Numbered from the stretch's first letter, positions 1 through 5,774 are shown. The stretch: DNA of 6,502 nucleotides from Klebsiella pneumoniae (GCA_945873015.1 CAMCBY010000246.1:1-6502), one strand, 5' to 3'. Notes: a model not told the origin generated them from the letters alone. Numbers and translations are program-made.

Positions 1-1
1 C

Positions 2-805
2 ATCGAGACTTTCTCATCCGATTTTATGGCCCGTGCGGCGGCGATTGCCAATCCGAGCGAGCGCCCGGTGTTTATCCTCGGCATGCCGCGCGCGGGTACC
101 TCCCTGGTCGAGCAGATCTTCGCCAGCCACCCCGCAGCCTATGGCGCGGGTGAATTGACGTTTTTCCCCGAGCAGTTGCCGGCCCTGCTGCGGCGCGCAG
201 GCCAGGCTTCCACCTATCCGCGCGGCATGGGCCGGCGTCTGAACGAACTGGCAGAGCTCGCACCGCGTTATCTCGCGCTGCTGGCGGCGCGCGACGGCAC
301 GGCGCTGCGGGTCAGTGACAAGATGCCCTACAACTTTCTTTATCTGGGCGCGATTGCCGCGCTGTTCCCGCGCGCGCGTATCGTGCATTGCCGACGTCAC
401 CCGTTGGCAACCTGTCACTCGATATTTACCCGCGATCTGACGGGCAGCCATCCCTATTCCTACGATCTCGAAGGCCTGGCCAGCGCCTATGGCGGCTACC
501 GGCGCCTGATGGCGCACTGGCGGCAGGTGTTGCCGGCACCGATGCTGGAACTCGACTACGAAACTTTGCTCGCCGACCAGGAAGGGGAGACCCGGCGCCT
601 GTTGGATTTTCTCGGTCTGCCCTGGCATCCGGCCTGTCTGCGATTCCATGAATCTACGCGCGCGGTCGCGACCGCCAGCCAATGGCAGGTGCGCAGACCT
701 TTGTATGTCGACGCGCGCGGTCATTGGCAGCATTATCGAGAGCAACTCGCGCCGCTGGCGGCGGCACTTGGCGCCGCCGGGGTGGAGACCGACGCCGATG
801 CCTGA
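2..805 (+). CDS. Sulfotransferase domain protein, C-terminal part (5' end outside window)
   Basis: This is a PAPS-dependent sulfotransferase, which by family moves a sulfuryl group from 3'-phosphoadenylyl sulfate to a hydroxyl or amine; the acceptor cannot be read here. The reading frame is open to the window edge. The first ATG (position 26) sits only about 12 residues before the nucleotide-binding strand, so I treat the gene as truncated by the window. Nucleotides 65-120 encode PVFILGMPRAGTSLVEQIF, the 5'-phosphosulfate loop in the GMPRxGT(S/T)LVEQ form typical of TPR-linked sulfotransferases. It is followed by SHPxxYGAGEL. Nucleotides 376-435 encode RIVHCRRHPLATCHSIF, the 3'-phosphate-binding Arg/Ser motif. 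The C-terminal part contains the usual LDYETLLAD and LLDFLGLPW segments and a VRRPLY motif near the end. TPR repeats probably lie upstream, but that is inference. The stop overlaps the start of the next gene by 8 nt, suggesting co-translation. Confidence 0.9.
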   Translation: METFSSDFMARAAAIANPSERPVFILGMPRAGTSLVEQIFASHPAAYGAGELTFFPEQLPALLRRAGQASTYPRGMGRRLNELAELAPRYLALLAARDGTALRVSDKMPYNFLYLGAIAALFPRARIVHCRRHPLATCHSIFTRDLTGSHPYSYDLEGLASAYGGYRRLMAHWRQVLPAPMLELDYETLLADQEGETRRLLDFLGLPWHPACLRFHESTRAVATASQWQVRRPLYVDARGHWQHYREQLAPLAAALGAAGVETDADA

Positions 806-1109
806 CCCGGACAGCGCCTCGATTCGGGTCGAGCGCCCGGCGATGGGTATCTCCCACGACGACTTCTTTCGTGTGTTTCCGCTGGTGCTGGCGGGCGCTG
901 TATGGCGGCGCGAAGGCCTGGCCGTGCATGTCGAATGGCCGCAGGGCGGGCGCCTGGTGGCACGCGTATCAGAACAGAAGCAGCGCCAGATCGCCTCTTT
1001 ACGCCTGCCTTACCTTGACCTCGATCTCAGTTTTACGGACGTCGGCCCGGCCGACTGCGCGCGCTTCATGCAGCACTTCGACCGGGCCTTCCACAAGGGC
1101 GGCGGTTGA
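798..1109 (+). CDS. Conserved-looking small protein of unknown function (103 aa)
   Basis: I do not recognise a named family. The ATG at 798 lies inside the end of the sulfotransferase gene (8-nt overlap), with a GTGGAG purine stretch about 11 nt upstream. A second in-frame ATG at 843 (residue 16, beginning MGISHDDFF) is an alternative start and may be where the folded part begins. The product has no signal peptide or membrane segment. It shows an aromatic/hydrophobic helix (DDFFRVFPLVLAGAV), strand-like segments around VHVEW and RLVARVS, a PYLDLDLSFTDV strand pair, and a C-terminal amphipathic helix (CARFMQHFDRAFHKGGG). The likely fold is a small soluble alpha/beta protein. The overlap implies that it is made together with the sulfotransferase and may act with it. 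No catalytic motif is visible. The gene is supported by frame, coupling and protein-like composition, not by homology. Confidence 0.7.
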   Translation: MPDPDSASIRVERPAMGISHDDFFRVFPLVLAGAVWRREGLAVHVEWPQGGRLVARVSEQKQRQIASLRLPYLDLDLSFTDVGPADCARFMQHFDRAFHKGGG

Positions 1110-1221
1110 GGACCTGTTCGAGGATGGCGATATCGCTCCGAATTGTGGCATCCATTCGTTGTATCTTCACGACAGAATCACCAATCTTGCGCAAGTGACG
1201 GACTTTTTTGTTGTATAAGTG

Positions 1222-1250
1222 TTGTCAGGGTGGATTCTTTGAACTAGAAT
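1222..1250 (+). promoter_or_regulatory. Sigma70-type promoter of the porin gene
   Basis: TTGTCA (1222-1227) and TAGAAT (1245-1250) each differ from consensus at one base and are separated by an ideal 17 bp. Transcription would begin near 1257, giving a leader of about 160 nt. This is the strongest promoter match seen in the window and fits an abundant outer-membrane protein. It is a sequence match only; no start site is known. Confidence 0.75.
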
Positions 1251-1251
1251 C
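1233..1251. repeat. Operator-like dyad across the porin -10 box
   Basis: GATTCT (1233-1238) and AGAATC (1246-1251) form a perfect 6-bp inverted repeat around a 7-bp spacer. The right arm covers most of the -10 hexamer and the left arm lies in the promoter spacer, the classic position for a repressor that blocks RNA polymerase. No regulator family can be named from the sequence, and 6-bp arms can arise by chance. Confidence 0.4.
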
Positions 1252-1287
1252 GACCGCGAATTGAGACTTCGCCGAACACCCAAAGCA

Positions 1288-1306
1288 GTTTCGCGGTAAG
1301 CGAAAC
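1288..1306 (+). promoter_or_regulatory. Leader hairpin 1 of the porin mRNA
   Basis: GTTTCGC (1288-1294) pairs perfectly with GCGAAAC (1300-1306) around the 5-nt loop GGTAA. It lies roughly 30 nt into the predicted transcript. There is no T-tract after it, so it is not an intrinsic terminator; mRNA stabilisation, protein binding or part of a larger fold are possible roles. Confidence 0.6.
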
Positions 1307-1308
1307 AG

Positions 1309-1340
1309 GCCTGACAAGAAAAGCAAAGCAACTGTCAGGC
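1309..1340 (+). promoter_or_regulatory. Leader hairpin 2 of the porin mRNA, also a TGTCAGG inverted repeat
   Basis: GCCTGACA (1309-1316) and TGTCAGGC (1333-1340) are perfect 8-bp complements around a 16-nt A-rich loop that contains AAGCAAAGCAA. The element starts only 2 nt after hairpin 1. As DNA it is also an inverted repeat of TGTCAGG, a heptamer that occurs again in the promoter, overlapping the -35 box (1223-1229). It could therefore be an RNA structure or a regulator site. No T-tract follows it. Confidence 0.6.
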
Positions 1341-1406
1341 ACGCGAAGTACAACAGTAAAGTGCTCGAAATTGGGTCCAGTAGATTGAGCCTTAGTCCTT
1401 AGAGTT

Positions 1407-1412
1407 AGGAGG
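1407..1412 (+). promoter_or_regulatory. Shine-Dalgarno of the porin, decides the start
   Basis: AGGAGG is a full consensus site. It stands 5 nt before the ATG at 1418 but only 2 nt before the in-frame GTG at 1415, so ATG 1418 is the better start. A TCCT at 1396-1399 could pair with its AGGA part and modulate access. Confidence 0.8.
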
Positions 1413-1417
1413 AAGTG

Positions 1418-2746
1418 ATGGCGATACAAAATTCCAAGACCAGGATTGCTGCGGCAGTCGGTGCAGTTGCGTTTGGCGCAGGCCTGGCCGCACCCGCCGG
1501 TGCAGTCGTGGTCGTCGGTGGCGACAACGGTTGGGAAGTGAGCTTTGACGGCAACGTCAACGCGTTCTACACGGTCGGTGATTACGACGAAGGTTACATC
1601 ACCGAAGCCGCTGACAAGACCAGCAGCCGAGTCCACTCGGGCTTCATACCGGCTTTCTTCAGCTTCAACGTCAAGTCCCCGACCATCGACGGCATGACCG
1701 GCAGCGCGCGCATCAGCTTCGCACCCGTCATCCACACCGGTGGCAACAAGACGCAGTTTTCCTCGCAGTCCGGCAATGTCGGCCCGATTCCGAACATCGG
1801 CGGCGCGACCATGGACACTCGTGAAGTCGTTGCCAACCTGAGCGGTGCCTTCGGCGAAGTCAGCTTCGGCCGCACCCTGTCGCTTTTCGGTCGCAACGCG
1901 ATTCTGAGTGACATGACCCTGTTCGGTGTGGGTTTCGCACCGGGCGGCGACTCGTTCGGTTCGGTGACCTTCGGCCGCTCTGGCCACGGTTACACCTACC
2001 CGGATTTCGCGGCTCGTTTCCAGTACACCACCCCGGTGGTCAATGGTTTCCAGATCGCGTTTGGTGTGTATGACCCGTCGACCTTCAACGGCGTCACCAC
2101 CTATGGCGTCGCCAACAGCGGCACCGGCAGTCTGCTGGACGAAGCCGATACCCCGCGCTTCGAATTTGAAGCCAGCTACTCGACGGCTTTCGCCGGCGGT
2201 AACGTCAAGGCTTGGGTCGATGGTTTGTGGCAGGACGTGACCTCGAGCTGCCACGGCCGCATCTTCGCGGTTGGCACCGTCAATGCGCGTTGCGGCGACG
2301 TCAGCACCTACGCATGGGGCGGCGGTACCAAGATTGGCTATATGGGCTTCGAGTTCGTTGGTTATTACCACGACAACACGGGCCTGGGCCTGACCTCGCA
2401 GTTCAACCAGAACGCCATTTACTTCGACGCCGCGGGCAACATCCAAGAGCGTGATGGCGACGGTTATTACCTGCAGGGCACTTACACCTTCAATGGCAAG
2501 ACCAAGGTCGGTGTCTCCTACGGTGAAGGCAACCTCGAGGGTATCGATGGCGCCGGCGGCGACATCGCCGCTAACGGCTTCGGTGGCCACGTCGAGCGTC
2601 AGTTGTGGACTGTCGGTGTGTATCATGATGTCAGCAGCTGGCTGCGTCTGATTGCCGAGTACAACCACGGCTCGTTTGACCGAGGCGCGGGTGGCAAAAA
2701 CCCGGAAGCGAATACGTTCAGCGTCGGCAGCTTCCTGTTCTGGTAA
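1418..2746 (+). CDS. Outer-membrane porin, Gram-negative general porin-like
   Basis: This 442-residue protein is predicted to form a beta-barrel channel in the outer membrane. Residues 1-29 are a signal peptide: basic start (K7, R9), an Ala/Gly/Val-rich core and an AGA cleavage site before VVVV. The mature protein opens with a porin-like first strand (WEVSFDGNVNAFYTVGDYDEG). It continues with alternating amphipathic strands and Gly/Asp/Asn-rich loops, including GEVSFGRTLSLFGR, a segment typical of trimeric porins near the eyelet loop. Later strands end in aromatic girdle residues (GFEFVGYYHD, GYYLQGTYTFNGKTKVGVSYGEG, WLRLIAEYNHG). The chain ends SVGSFLFW, matching the C-terminal Bam-recognition signature, although with Trp in place of the usual Phe. 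Cys278 and Cys292 flank a predicted loop and could form a disulfide. It is a single-gene unit with its own promoter and terminator. Substrate preference cannot be read from the sequence. Confidence 0.88.
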   Translation: MAIQNSKTRIAAAVGAVAFGAGLAAPAGAVVVVGGDNGWEVSFDGNVNAFYTVGDYDEGYITEAADKTSSRVHSGFIPAFFSFNVKSPTIDGMTGSARISFAPVIHTGGNKTQFSSQSGNVGPIPNIGGATMDTREVVANLSGAFGEVSFGRTLSLFGRNAILSDMTLFGVGFAPGGDSFGSVTFGRSGHGYTYPDFAARFQYTTPVVNGFQIAFGVYDPSTFNGVTTYGVANSGTGSLLDEADTPRFEFEASYSTAFAGGNVKAWVDGLWQDVTSSCHGRIFAVGTVNARCGDVSTYAWGGGTKIGYMGFEFVGYYHDNTGLGLTSQFNQNAIYFDAAGNIQERDGDGYYLQGTYTFNGKTKVGVSYGEGNLEGIDGAGGDIAANGFGGHVERQLWTVGVYHDVSSWLRLIAEYNHGSFDRGAGGKNPEANTFSVGSFLFW

Positions 2747-2766
2747 GCATCTCCGCACTGCGCTAG

Positions 2767-2809
2767 TCGCAAAAAAGGCGCATCCCTGGATGCGCCTTTT
2801 TTTTTGCGA
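2767..2809 (+). terminator. Strong intrinsic terminator after the porin
   Basis: GGCGCATC (2777-2784) pairs with GATGCGCC (2789-2796) around a CCTG tetraloop, followed by nine T (2797-2805). Six A (2771-2776) precede the stem, and TCGC/GCGA flank the whole, so the structure is almost symmetric and could also stop transcription arriving from the other strand. It begins about 20 nt after the porin stop. Confidence 0.93.
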
Positions 2810-2834
2810 CGAAGGAAATCCATTCGACCTTCAA

Positions 2835-2864
2835 TGGTCAAAGAACGCGGGCACTGGCTATAAT
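2835..2864 (+). promoter_or_regulatory. Sigma70-type promoter of the SHOCT protein gene
   Basis: A perfect TATAAT (2859-2864) is preceded, 18 bp away, by TGGTCA (2835-2840), which matches four of six -35 bases. Transcription would begin near 2871, about 33 nt before the ATG. Its position between the porin terminator and the next gene supports an independent transcription unit. Confidence 0.65.
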
Positions 2865-2903
2865 GCCGCCGCCCGCACCACACCGCTCGGCGCTATCAAA
2901 TCC

Positions 2904-3872
2904 ATGAAAAAACAATCCCTGAATCCTGTGCGGTGGTGGGCGTTAGCCTCCATCGTTGCCTTCGTCGTATTGCCGATGAAGAGCCACGCATTGGATCTGT
3001 TACCCAATCTGTTCGACAAACCCGAGGTGACCGCGACCATCTGGGAGCAGACCGAACAATTCGTTCGCCTGGTCGCAATCGAGGATAAGGCCGCCCTCAA
3101 CAATCATCCGATCGCACTTGATCCCGTCGAGGTCGAACAAGCTCTGGCGTCGTTACAGCTATGGACCAAGGGTGGTGTGTTCCGTGATGAACAATCCTTG
3201 CCGGTGTATCCGAAGAGCCAGGCAAGCACTATTGCGCGTTATCTGGTGGATGCCTTGAACAAGGCTTCGCCGAACGAAGATGTGATTTTTAATATTCGCG
3301 GCTACGCCGACGTGCTGTTATCCGTCGGGCGCGAACGGCAATGGACCACCGGTCGGGTGTTCTACAAAGACGGTAAGCTCAACCTCATCGTCGGCGAATA
3401 TCAGAAACGTATCGACAAGGCCAAGAAGAACGTCGAAGGCTCATTTGGTGTGGCCGAGGACTTTCGTGATGTCAACTTCGACATTGCCGGACGCCGCAGC
3501 AAGGGCCATATGCCCGGCCGCATCGTCAACACCGCCGGCGTCGAACACGGTGAGGCAGACCGCGCCGATTGGGTCGCCATCGAAGTGCTGAAGGCCGCCA
3601 AGGCTTATCGTGATGGGCAGACGCCGGTTGCCGCGCGCAAGGAAGAAGAAAAAGTGCGCAACGAGGCGGCCAAACTCACGCTGGAACGCCGTGAGATGCG
3701 CGAAGAGATGGCGCGTATGCGCAAGGAGTTGAAGACCTTGCAGGAAGGTGGCTCGAGCAAAGCGCTGCCGCTTGAGGAGCGTCTCGCCAAATTGCAGAAG
3801 CTGCTCGACAAGGGGCTCATCTCGGCCGACGATTTCAAGCAGCGCAAAGCCGCCATACTCGACGACATCTGA
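2904..3872 (+). CDS. Exported protein of unknown function with coiled coil and C-terminal SHOCT domain
   Basis: This 322-residue protein starts at ATG 2904, the first Met of a good signal peptide. The frame is open further upstream, but that part crosses the porin end, terminator and promoter, so it is not coding. Residues 1-29 carry a basic start (MKK), a hydrophobic core (WWALASIVAFVVLP) and an SHA cleavage site before LDLL; there is no lipobox Cys. Residues 30-240 form an unassigned region with conserved-looking segments such as NNHPIAL, NEDVIFNIRGYADVLL and TTGRVFYKDGKLNLIVGEYQ, the last two strand-rich. Residues 241-280 are a Glu/Arg/Lys-rich coiled coil. Residues 288-322 match the SHOCT motif (LEERLAKLQKLLDKGLIS followed by ADDFKQRKAAIL), a short helical hairpin linked to oligomerisation. 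It is likely a periplasmic, self-assembling protein, but its function is unknown. The Shine-Dalgarno is weak, and 73 nt separate it from the next gene. Confidence 0.85.
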   Translation: MKKQSLNPVRWWALASIVAFVVLPMKSHALDLLPNLFDKPEVTATIWEQTEQFVRLVAIEDKAALNNHPIALDPVEVEQALASLQLWTKGGVFRDEQSLPVYPKSQASTIARYLVDALNKASPNEDVIFNIRGYADVLLSVGRERQWTTGRVFYKDGKLNLIVGEYQKRIDKAKKNVEGSFGVAEDFRDVNFDIAGRRSKGHMPGRIVNTAGVEHGEADRADWVAIEVLKAAKAYRDGQTPVAARKEEEKVRNEAAKLTLERREMREEMARMRKELKTLQEGGSSKALPLEERLAKLQKLLDKGLISADDFKQRKAAILDDI

Positions 3873-3896
3873 TCGCCAAGACGCACTCGGCGGTGC

Positions 3897-3926
3897 GCGA
3901 CAACAGCTCGCGCGCCGCCTTATAAC
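3897..3926 (+). promoter_or_regulatory. Possible promoter for the pip-folP pair
   Basis: TATAAC (3921-3926) has GCGACA (3897-3902) 18 bp upstream, matching four of six -35 bases. The start would fall near 3933, inside or beside the Shine-Dalgarno of the next gene, giving almost no leader. That makes readthrough from the SHOCT gene at least as likely as the source of transcription. Confidence 0.25.
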
Positions 3927-3933
3927 AATCTCC

Positions 3934-3938
3934 AGGAG
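3934..3938 (+). promoter_or_regulatory. Shine-Dalgarno supporting a TTG start of pip
   Basis: AGGAG lies 7 nt before TTG 3946, ideal spacing. No ATG or GTG stands at a comparable position, and the protein family begins at just this point (M/L-R-x-L-Y-P-P), so TTG is the start. Confidence 0.8.
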
Positions 3939-3945
3939 CGCTCGC

Positions 3946-4917
3946 TTGCGTCAACTTTATCCGCCGCTTGCGGCCCATACCAGTGTGCAACTCGATGTCG
4001 GCGACGGTCATCACCTGCATGTCGAGCGTTGTGGTACGCCAGGCGCGATCCCGGTCGTGTTTCTGCACGGTGGACCGGGCTCAGGTTGCAAGCCGGACCA
4101 TCGCCAGTTCTTCGCCTCTCAGTCCTACGATATCGTGCTGTTTGATCAACGCGGCGCGGGGCGCTCAACGCCCTACGGTGGTGTCGAGCACAACCATACG
4201 CCGGCGTTGATCGAAGACATGGAGCGCATCCGCGAGCATTTTGGTCTTAAGCAATGGGTGGTGTTCGGTGGCTCGTGGGGCGCGACCCTGGCGCTGGCCT
4301 ATGCCGAGGCGCATCCCGAGCGGGTACTCGGACTGGTGCTGCGAGGCAGCTTTCTGGCGCGTCAGCGCGATTGGGCATGGTTTGCCGGTGACGGTGCAAA
4401 TCGTCTGTTGCCGATGCAATGGCAGCGCTTCGTCGATAATGTCGGTGTGGCGGTCGACGACAATCTCGTCAGCCATCTGCACGCGGCGGTATTCGGTGAC
4501 GACCCGGCGGTGGTCGAACGTGTTGCGCGCGCGTGGGACGCCTGGTCAACGGCGGTTGTGATGTTTTCGCTCGATGCCGGTGGTGAGGTCGGTGTCAGCG
4601 ATGCGACCAGCGCCATCGCGAAATGCCGCATCGAAATGCACTACGCCGCGCATCGTTATTTTCTCGATGAGAACCAGTTGCTGCGCGATAGCCACCGTCT
4701 GCCACGCGTGCCTACCACCATCATCCACGGCGCACGGGATCTGACCTGCACTGCTGAAGCGGGCTGGTCTTTGCATCGTGCAATTGCCGGCTCGCGTTTT
4801 GAGATCCTGCGCACCGCCGGCCATCTTTCCAGCGAAACGCCGATGGTCGATGCGCTGGTGCGGGCCGCCGACGAAATGGCCGTAGCACTCGGCGGCACGC
4901 GCGGCATGCCGCGCTGA
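3946..4917 (+). CDS. pip: Proline iminopeptidase (alpha/beta hydrolase, peptidase family S33)
   Basis: This enzyme removes N-terminal proline from peptides in the cytoplasm. The product is 323 residues from TTG 3946, close to the family length of about 315, and starts (M)RQLYPPLAAH as relatives do. The HGGPGSG oxyanion motif is at residues 41-47. The nucleophile is Ser110 in GGSWGATLALAYAEAHP. The acid is Asp265 in HGARDLTC, and the base is His293 in TAGHLSSE. These fall at, or one residue before, the Ser110/Asp266/His294 triad known from the Xanthomonas enzyme. DQRGAGRSTP, another family hallmark, is present at residues 67-76, and the cap-domain region in between is of normal size. No signal peptide is seen. 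The gene starts 73 nt after the SHOCT gene and ends 14 nt before folP, so pip and folP are probably one transcript. All key residues are intact. Confidence 0.95.
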   Translation: MRQLYPPLAAHTSVQLDVGDGHHLHVERCGTPGAIPVVFLHGGPGSGCKPDHRQFFASQSYDIVLFDQRGAGRSTPYGGVEHNHTPALIEDMERIREHFGLKQWVVFGGSWGATLALAYAEAHPERVLGLVLRGSFLARQRDWAWFAGDGANRLLPMQWQRFVDNVGVAVDDNLVSHLHAAVFGDDPAVVERVARAWDAWSTAVVMFSLDAGGEVGVSDATSAIAKCRIEMHYAAHRYFLDENQLLRDSHRLPRVPTTIIHGARDLTCTAEAGWSLHRAIAGSRFEILRTAGHLSSETPMVDALVRAADEMAVALGGTRGMPR

Positions 4918-4931
4918 GCGGCTTCTGACCG

Positions 4932-5774
4932 ATGTTTCGCAGCTTGCGTGAGGACGGGCGCCCGCTTGTGATGGGCATCCTCAACGTCACCCCCGACAGC
5001 TTTTCCGATGGTGGGCAATTCGTTGAGTTGTGCAACGCCTGTGCCGCGGCCGAACGTATGGTCGCCGAAGGGGCGGACATCATCGATATAGGCGGTGAGT
5101 CAACCCGCCCAGGTGCGGCGGCCGTCGATGTGGCCACTCAATTGGCGCGTGTACTGCCGGTGGTCACAGCATTACGAGAGATCTTGCCCGCACAGATCGC
5201 ACTCAGCGTTGATACCCGCAGTGCCGAAGTTGCGCGCGCGGTGTTACAGGCGGGTGCACACATCATCAACGACGTTTCGGCAGGCAGCGACGCCGATATG
5301 TTGGCAGTCATCGCCGAGTTTGGCGGCGCGGTCGTGCTGATGCATATGCAGGGCACGCCGCAGACCATGCAGCTGGCGCCGCACTACACCGACGTCGCGA
5401 CGGAGGTGCGTGATTATCTGCTCGCTCGCGCAGCGCTCGCCGAGGCGGCGGGCATTAAACGCGAGCGCATCGCGCTCGACCCTGGCATTGGTTTCGGCAA
5501 AACGCGCGCGCACAACCTCACGCTGCTGGGTGCGTTGAATACTCTCGCCGCGAGCGGTTATGCGGTGCTGCTCGGCACCAGCCGCAAACGGTTCATGGGG
5601 GCTATTTGCAGTGAGACCGATCCGCTGGAGTTGCTGGGCGCGACCTGCGCGACCACCGCGCTCGGCGTTGCCGCGGGCGTGCAGGTGGTGCGCGTGCACG
5701 ACATCAAGGCCAATCGTCAGGCGGCGGATGTAGCCTGGGCTATCGCTGCCCAGCAGCGCGACTCGCGCCGCTGA
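4932..5774 (+). CDS. folP: Dihydropteroate synthase
   Basis: FolP joins 7,8-dihydropterin pyrophosphate to p-aminobenzoate to give dihydropteroate in folate synthesis; it is the sulfonamide target. The 280-residue product matches the usual TIM-barrel length (E. coli, 282). Visible motifs in order: MGILNVTPDSFSDGG (14-28), GGESTRPGA (54-62, with Thr58/Arg59), SVDTRS (92-97, Asp94), INDVS with Asn113, LMHMQGTPQTMQ (136-147), LDPGIGFGKT (182-191, Asp183), SRKRFMG with Lys219, and RVHD (254-257) with Arg254 and His256. All pterin- and phosphate-binding residues are kept. ATG 4932 is the first possible start, because an in-frame TGA lies 6 nt before it; the Shine-Dalgarno is weak, fitting coupling to pip 14 nt upstream. 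The GTSRKRF motif resembles alphaproteobacterial-type enzymes more than E. coli GMSRKSM. It is not flanked here by ftsH or glmM, its common neighbours. Confidence 0.96.
   Translation: MFRSLREDGRPLVMGILNVTPDSFSDGGQFVELCNACAAAERMVAEGADIIDIGGESTRPGAAAVDVATQLARVLPVVTALREILPAQIALSVDTRSAEVARAVLQAGAHIINDVSAGSDADMLAVIAEFGGAVVLMHMQGTPQTMQLAPHYTDVATEVRDYLLARAALAEAAGIKRERIALDPGIGFGKTRAHNLTLLGALNTLAASGYAVLLGTSRKRFMGAICSETDPLELLGATCATTALGVAAGVQVVRVHDIKANRQAADVAWAIAAQQRDSRR

Larger units (their letters stand above)
1110..1417 (+). other. Intergenic control region upstream of the porin
   Basis: This 308-nt stretch holds no convincing gene. From left to right it contains a 10-bp palindrome CTTGCGCAAG (1186-1195), a run of six T (1204-1209), a near-consensus sigma70 promoter (1222-1250) with a dyad across its -10 box, two perfect inverted repeats in the predicted leader RNA, an imperfect third stem (1363-1390), a tandem CCTTAG repeat and a strong Shine-Dalgarno. 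No good intrinsic terminator follows the 103-aa gene, so readthrough from upstream into the porin is possible. Confidence 0.75.

Noticed and set aside
14..745. Minus-strand open frame of 243 codons opposite the sulfotransferase
   Set aside because: The plus-strand protein has both PAPS-binding motifs; the antisense product is Arg/Gln/Ala-rich with no recognisable pattern.
1186..1209. Palindrome followed by six T as a terminator for the upstream gene pair
   Set aside because: The palindrome has no loop, so only about 3 bp could form as a hairpin, and the T-run starts 8 nt after it.
682..1218. Plus-strand 178-codon frame across the sulfotransferase end and the intergenic region
   Set aside because: It overlaps two better-supported genes in another frame, has an Arg/Ser/Ala-rich shadow composition and ends inside the promoter region.
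1187..1219. Alternative porin promoter TTGCGC ... TATAAG
   Set aside because: The spacing between the boxes is 21 bp, too long for sigma70, and a far better pair with 17-bp spacing lies just downstream at 1222-1250.
1244..2758. Long open frame (504 codons) on the minus strand covering the whole porin
   Set aside because: It is a mirror effect of strong codon bias in the porin. The translation is rich in Val/Ala/Arg/Asp with no domain or signal, it runs through the porin leader and promoter, and the plus strand has a clear signal peptide, Shine-Dalgarno and beta-barrel.
2652..2903. Upstream extension of the SHOCT protein frame to a start inside the porin
   Set aside because: The extension crosses the porin end, an intrinsic terminator and a TATAAT promoter, and it would bury a clear signal peptide that starts at 2904.
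3748..3945. Upstream extension of the proline iminopeptidase frame into the SHOCT gene
   Set aside because: The extended part is an off-frame reading of the SHOCT coding region. The family start, Shine-Dalgarno and spacing all fit TTG 3946.
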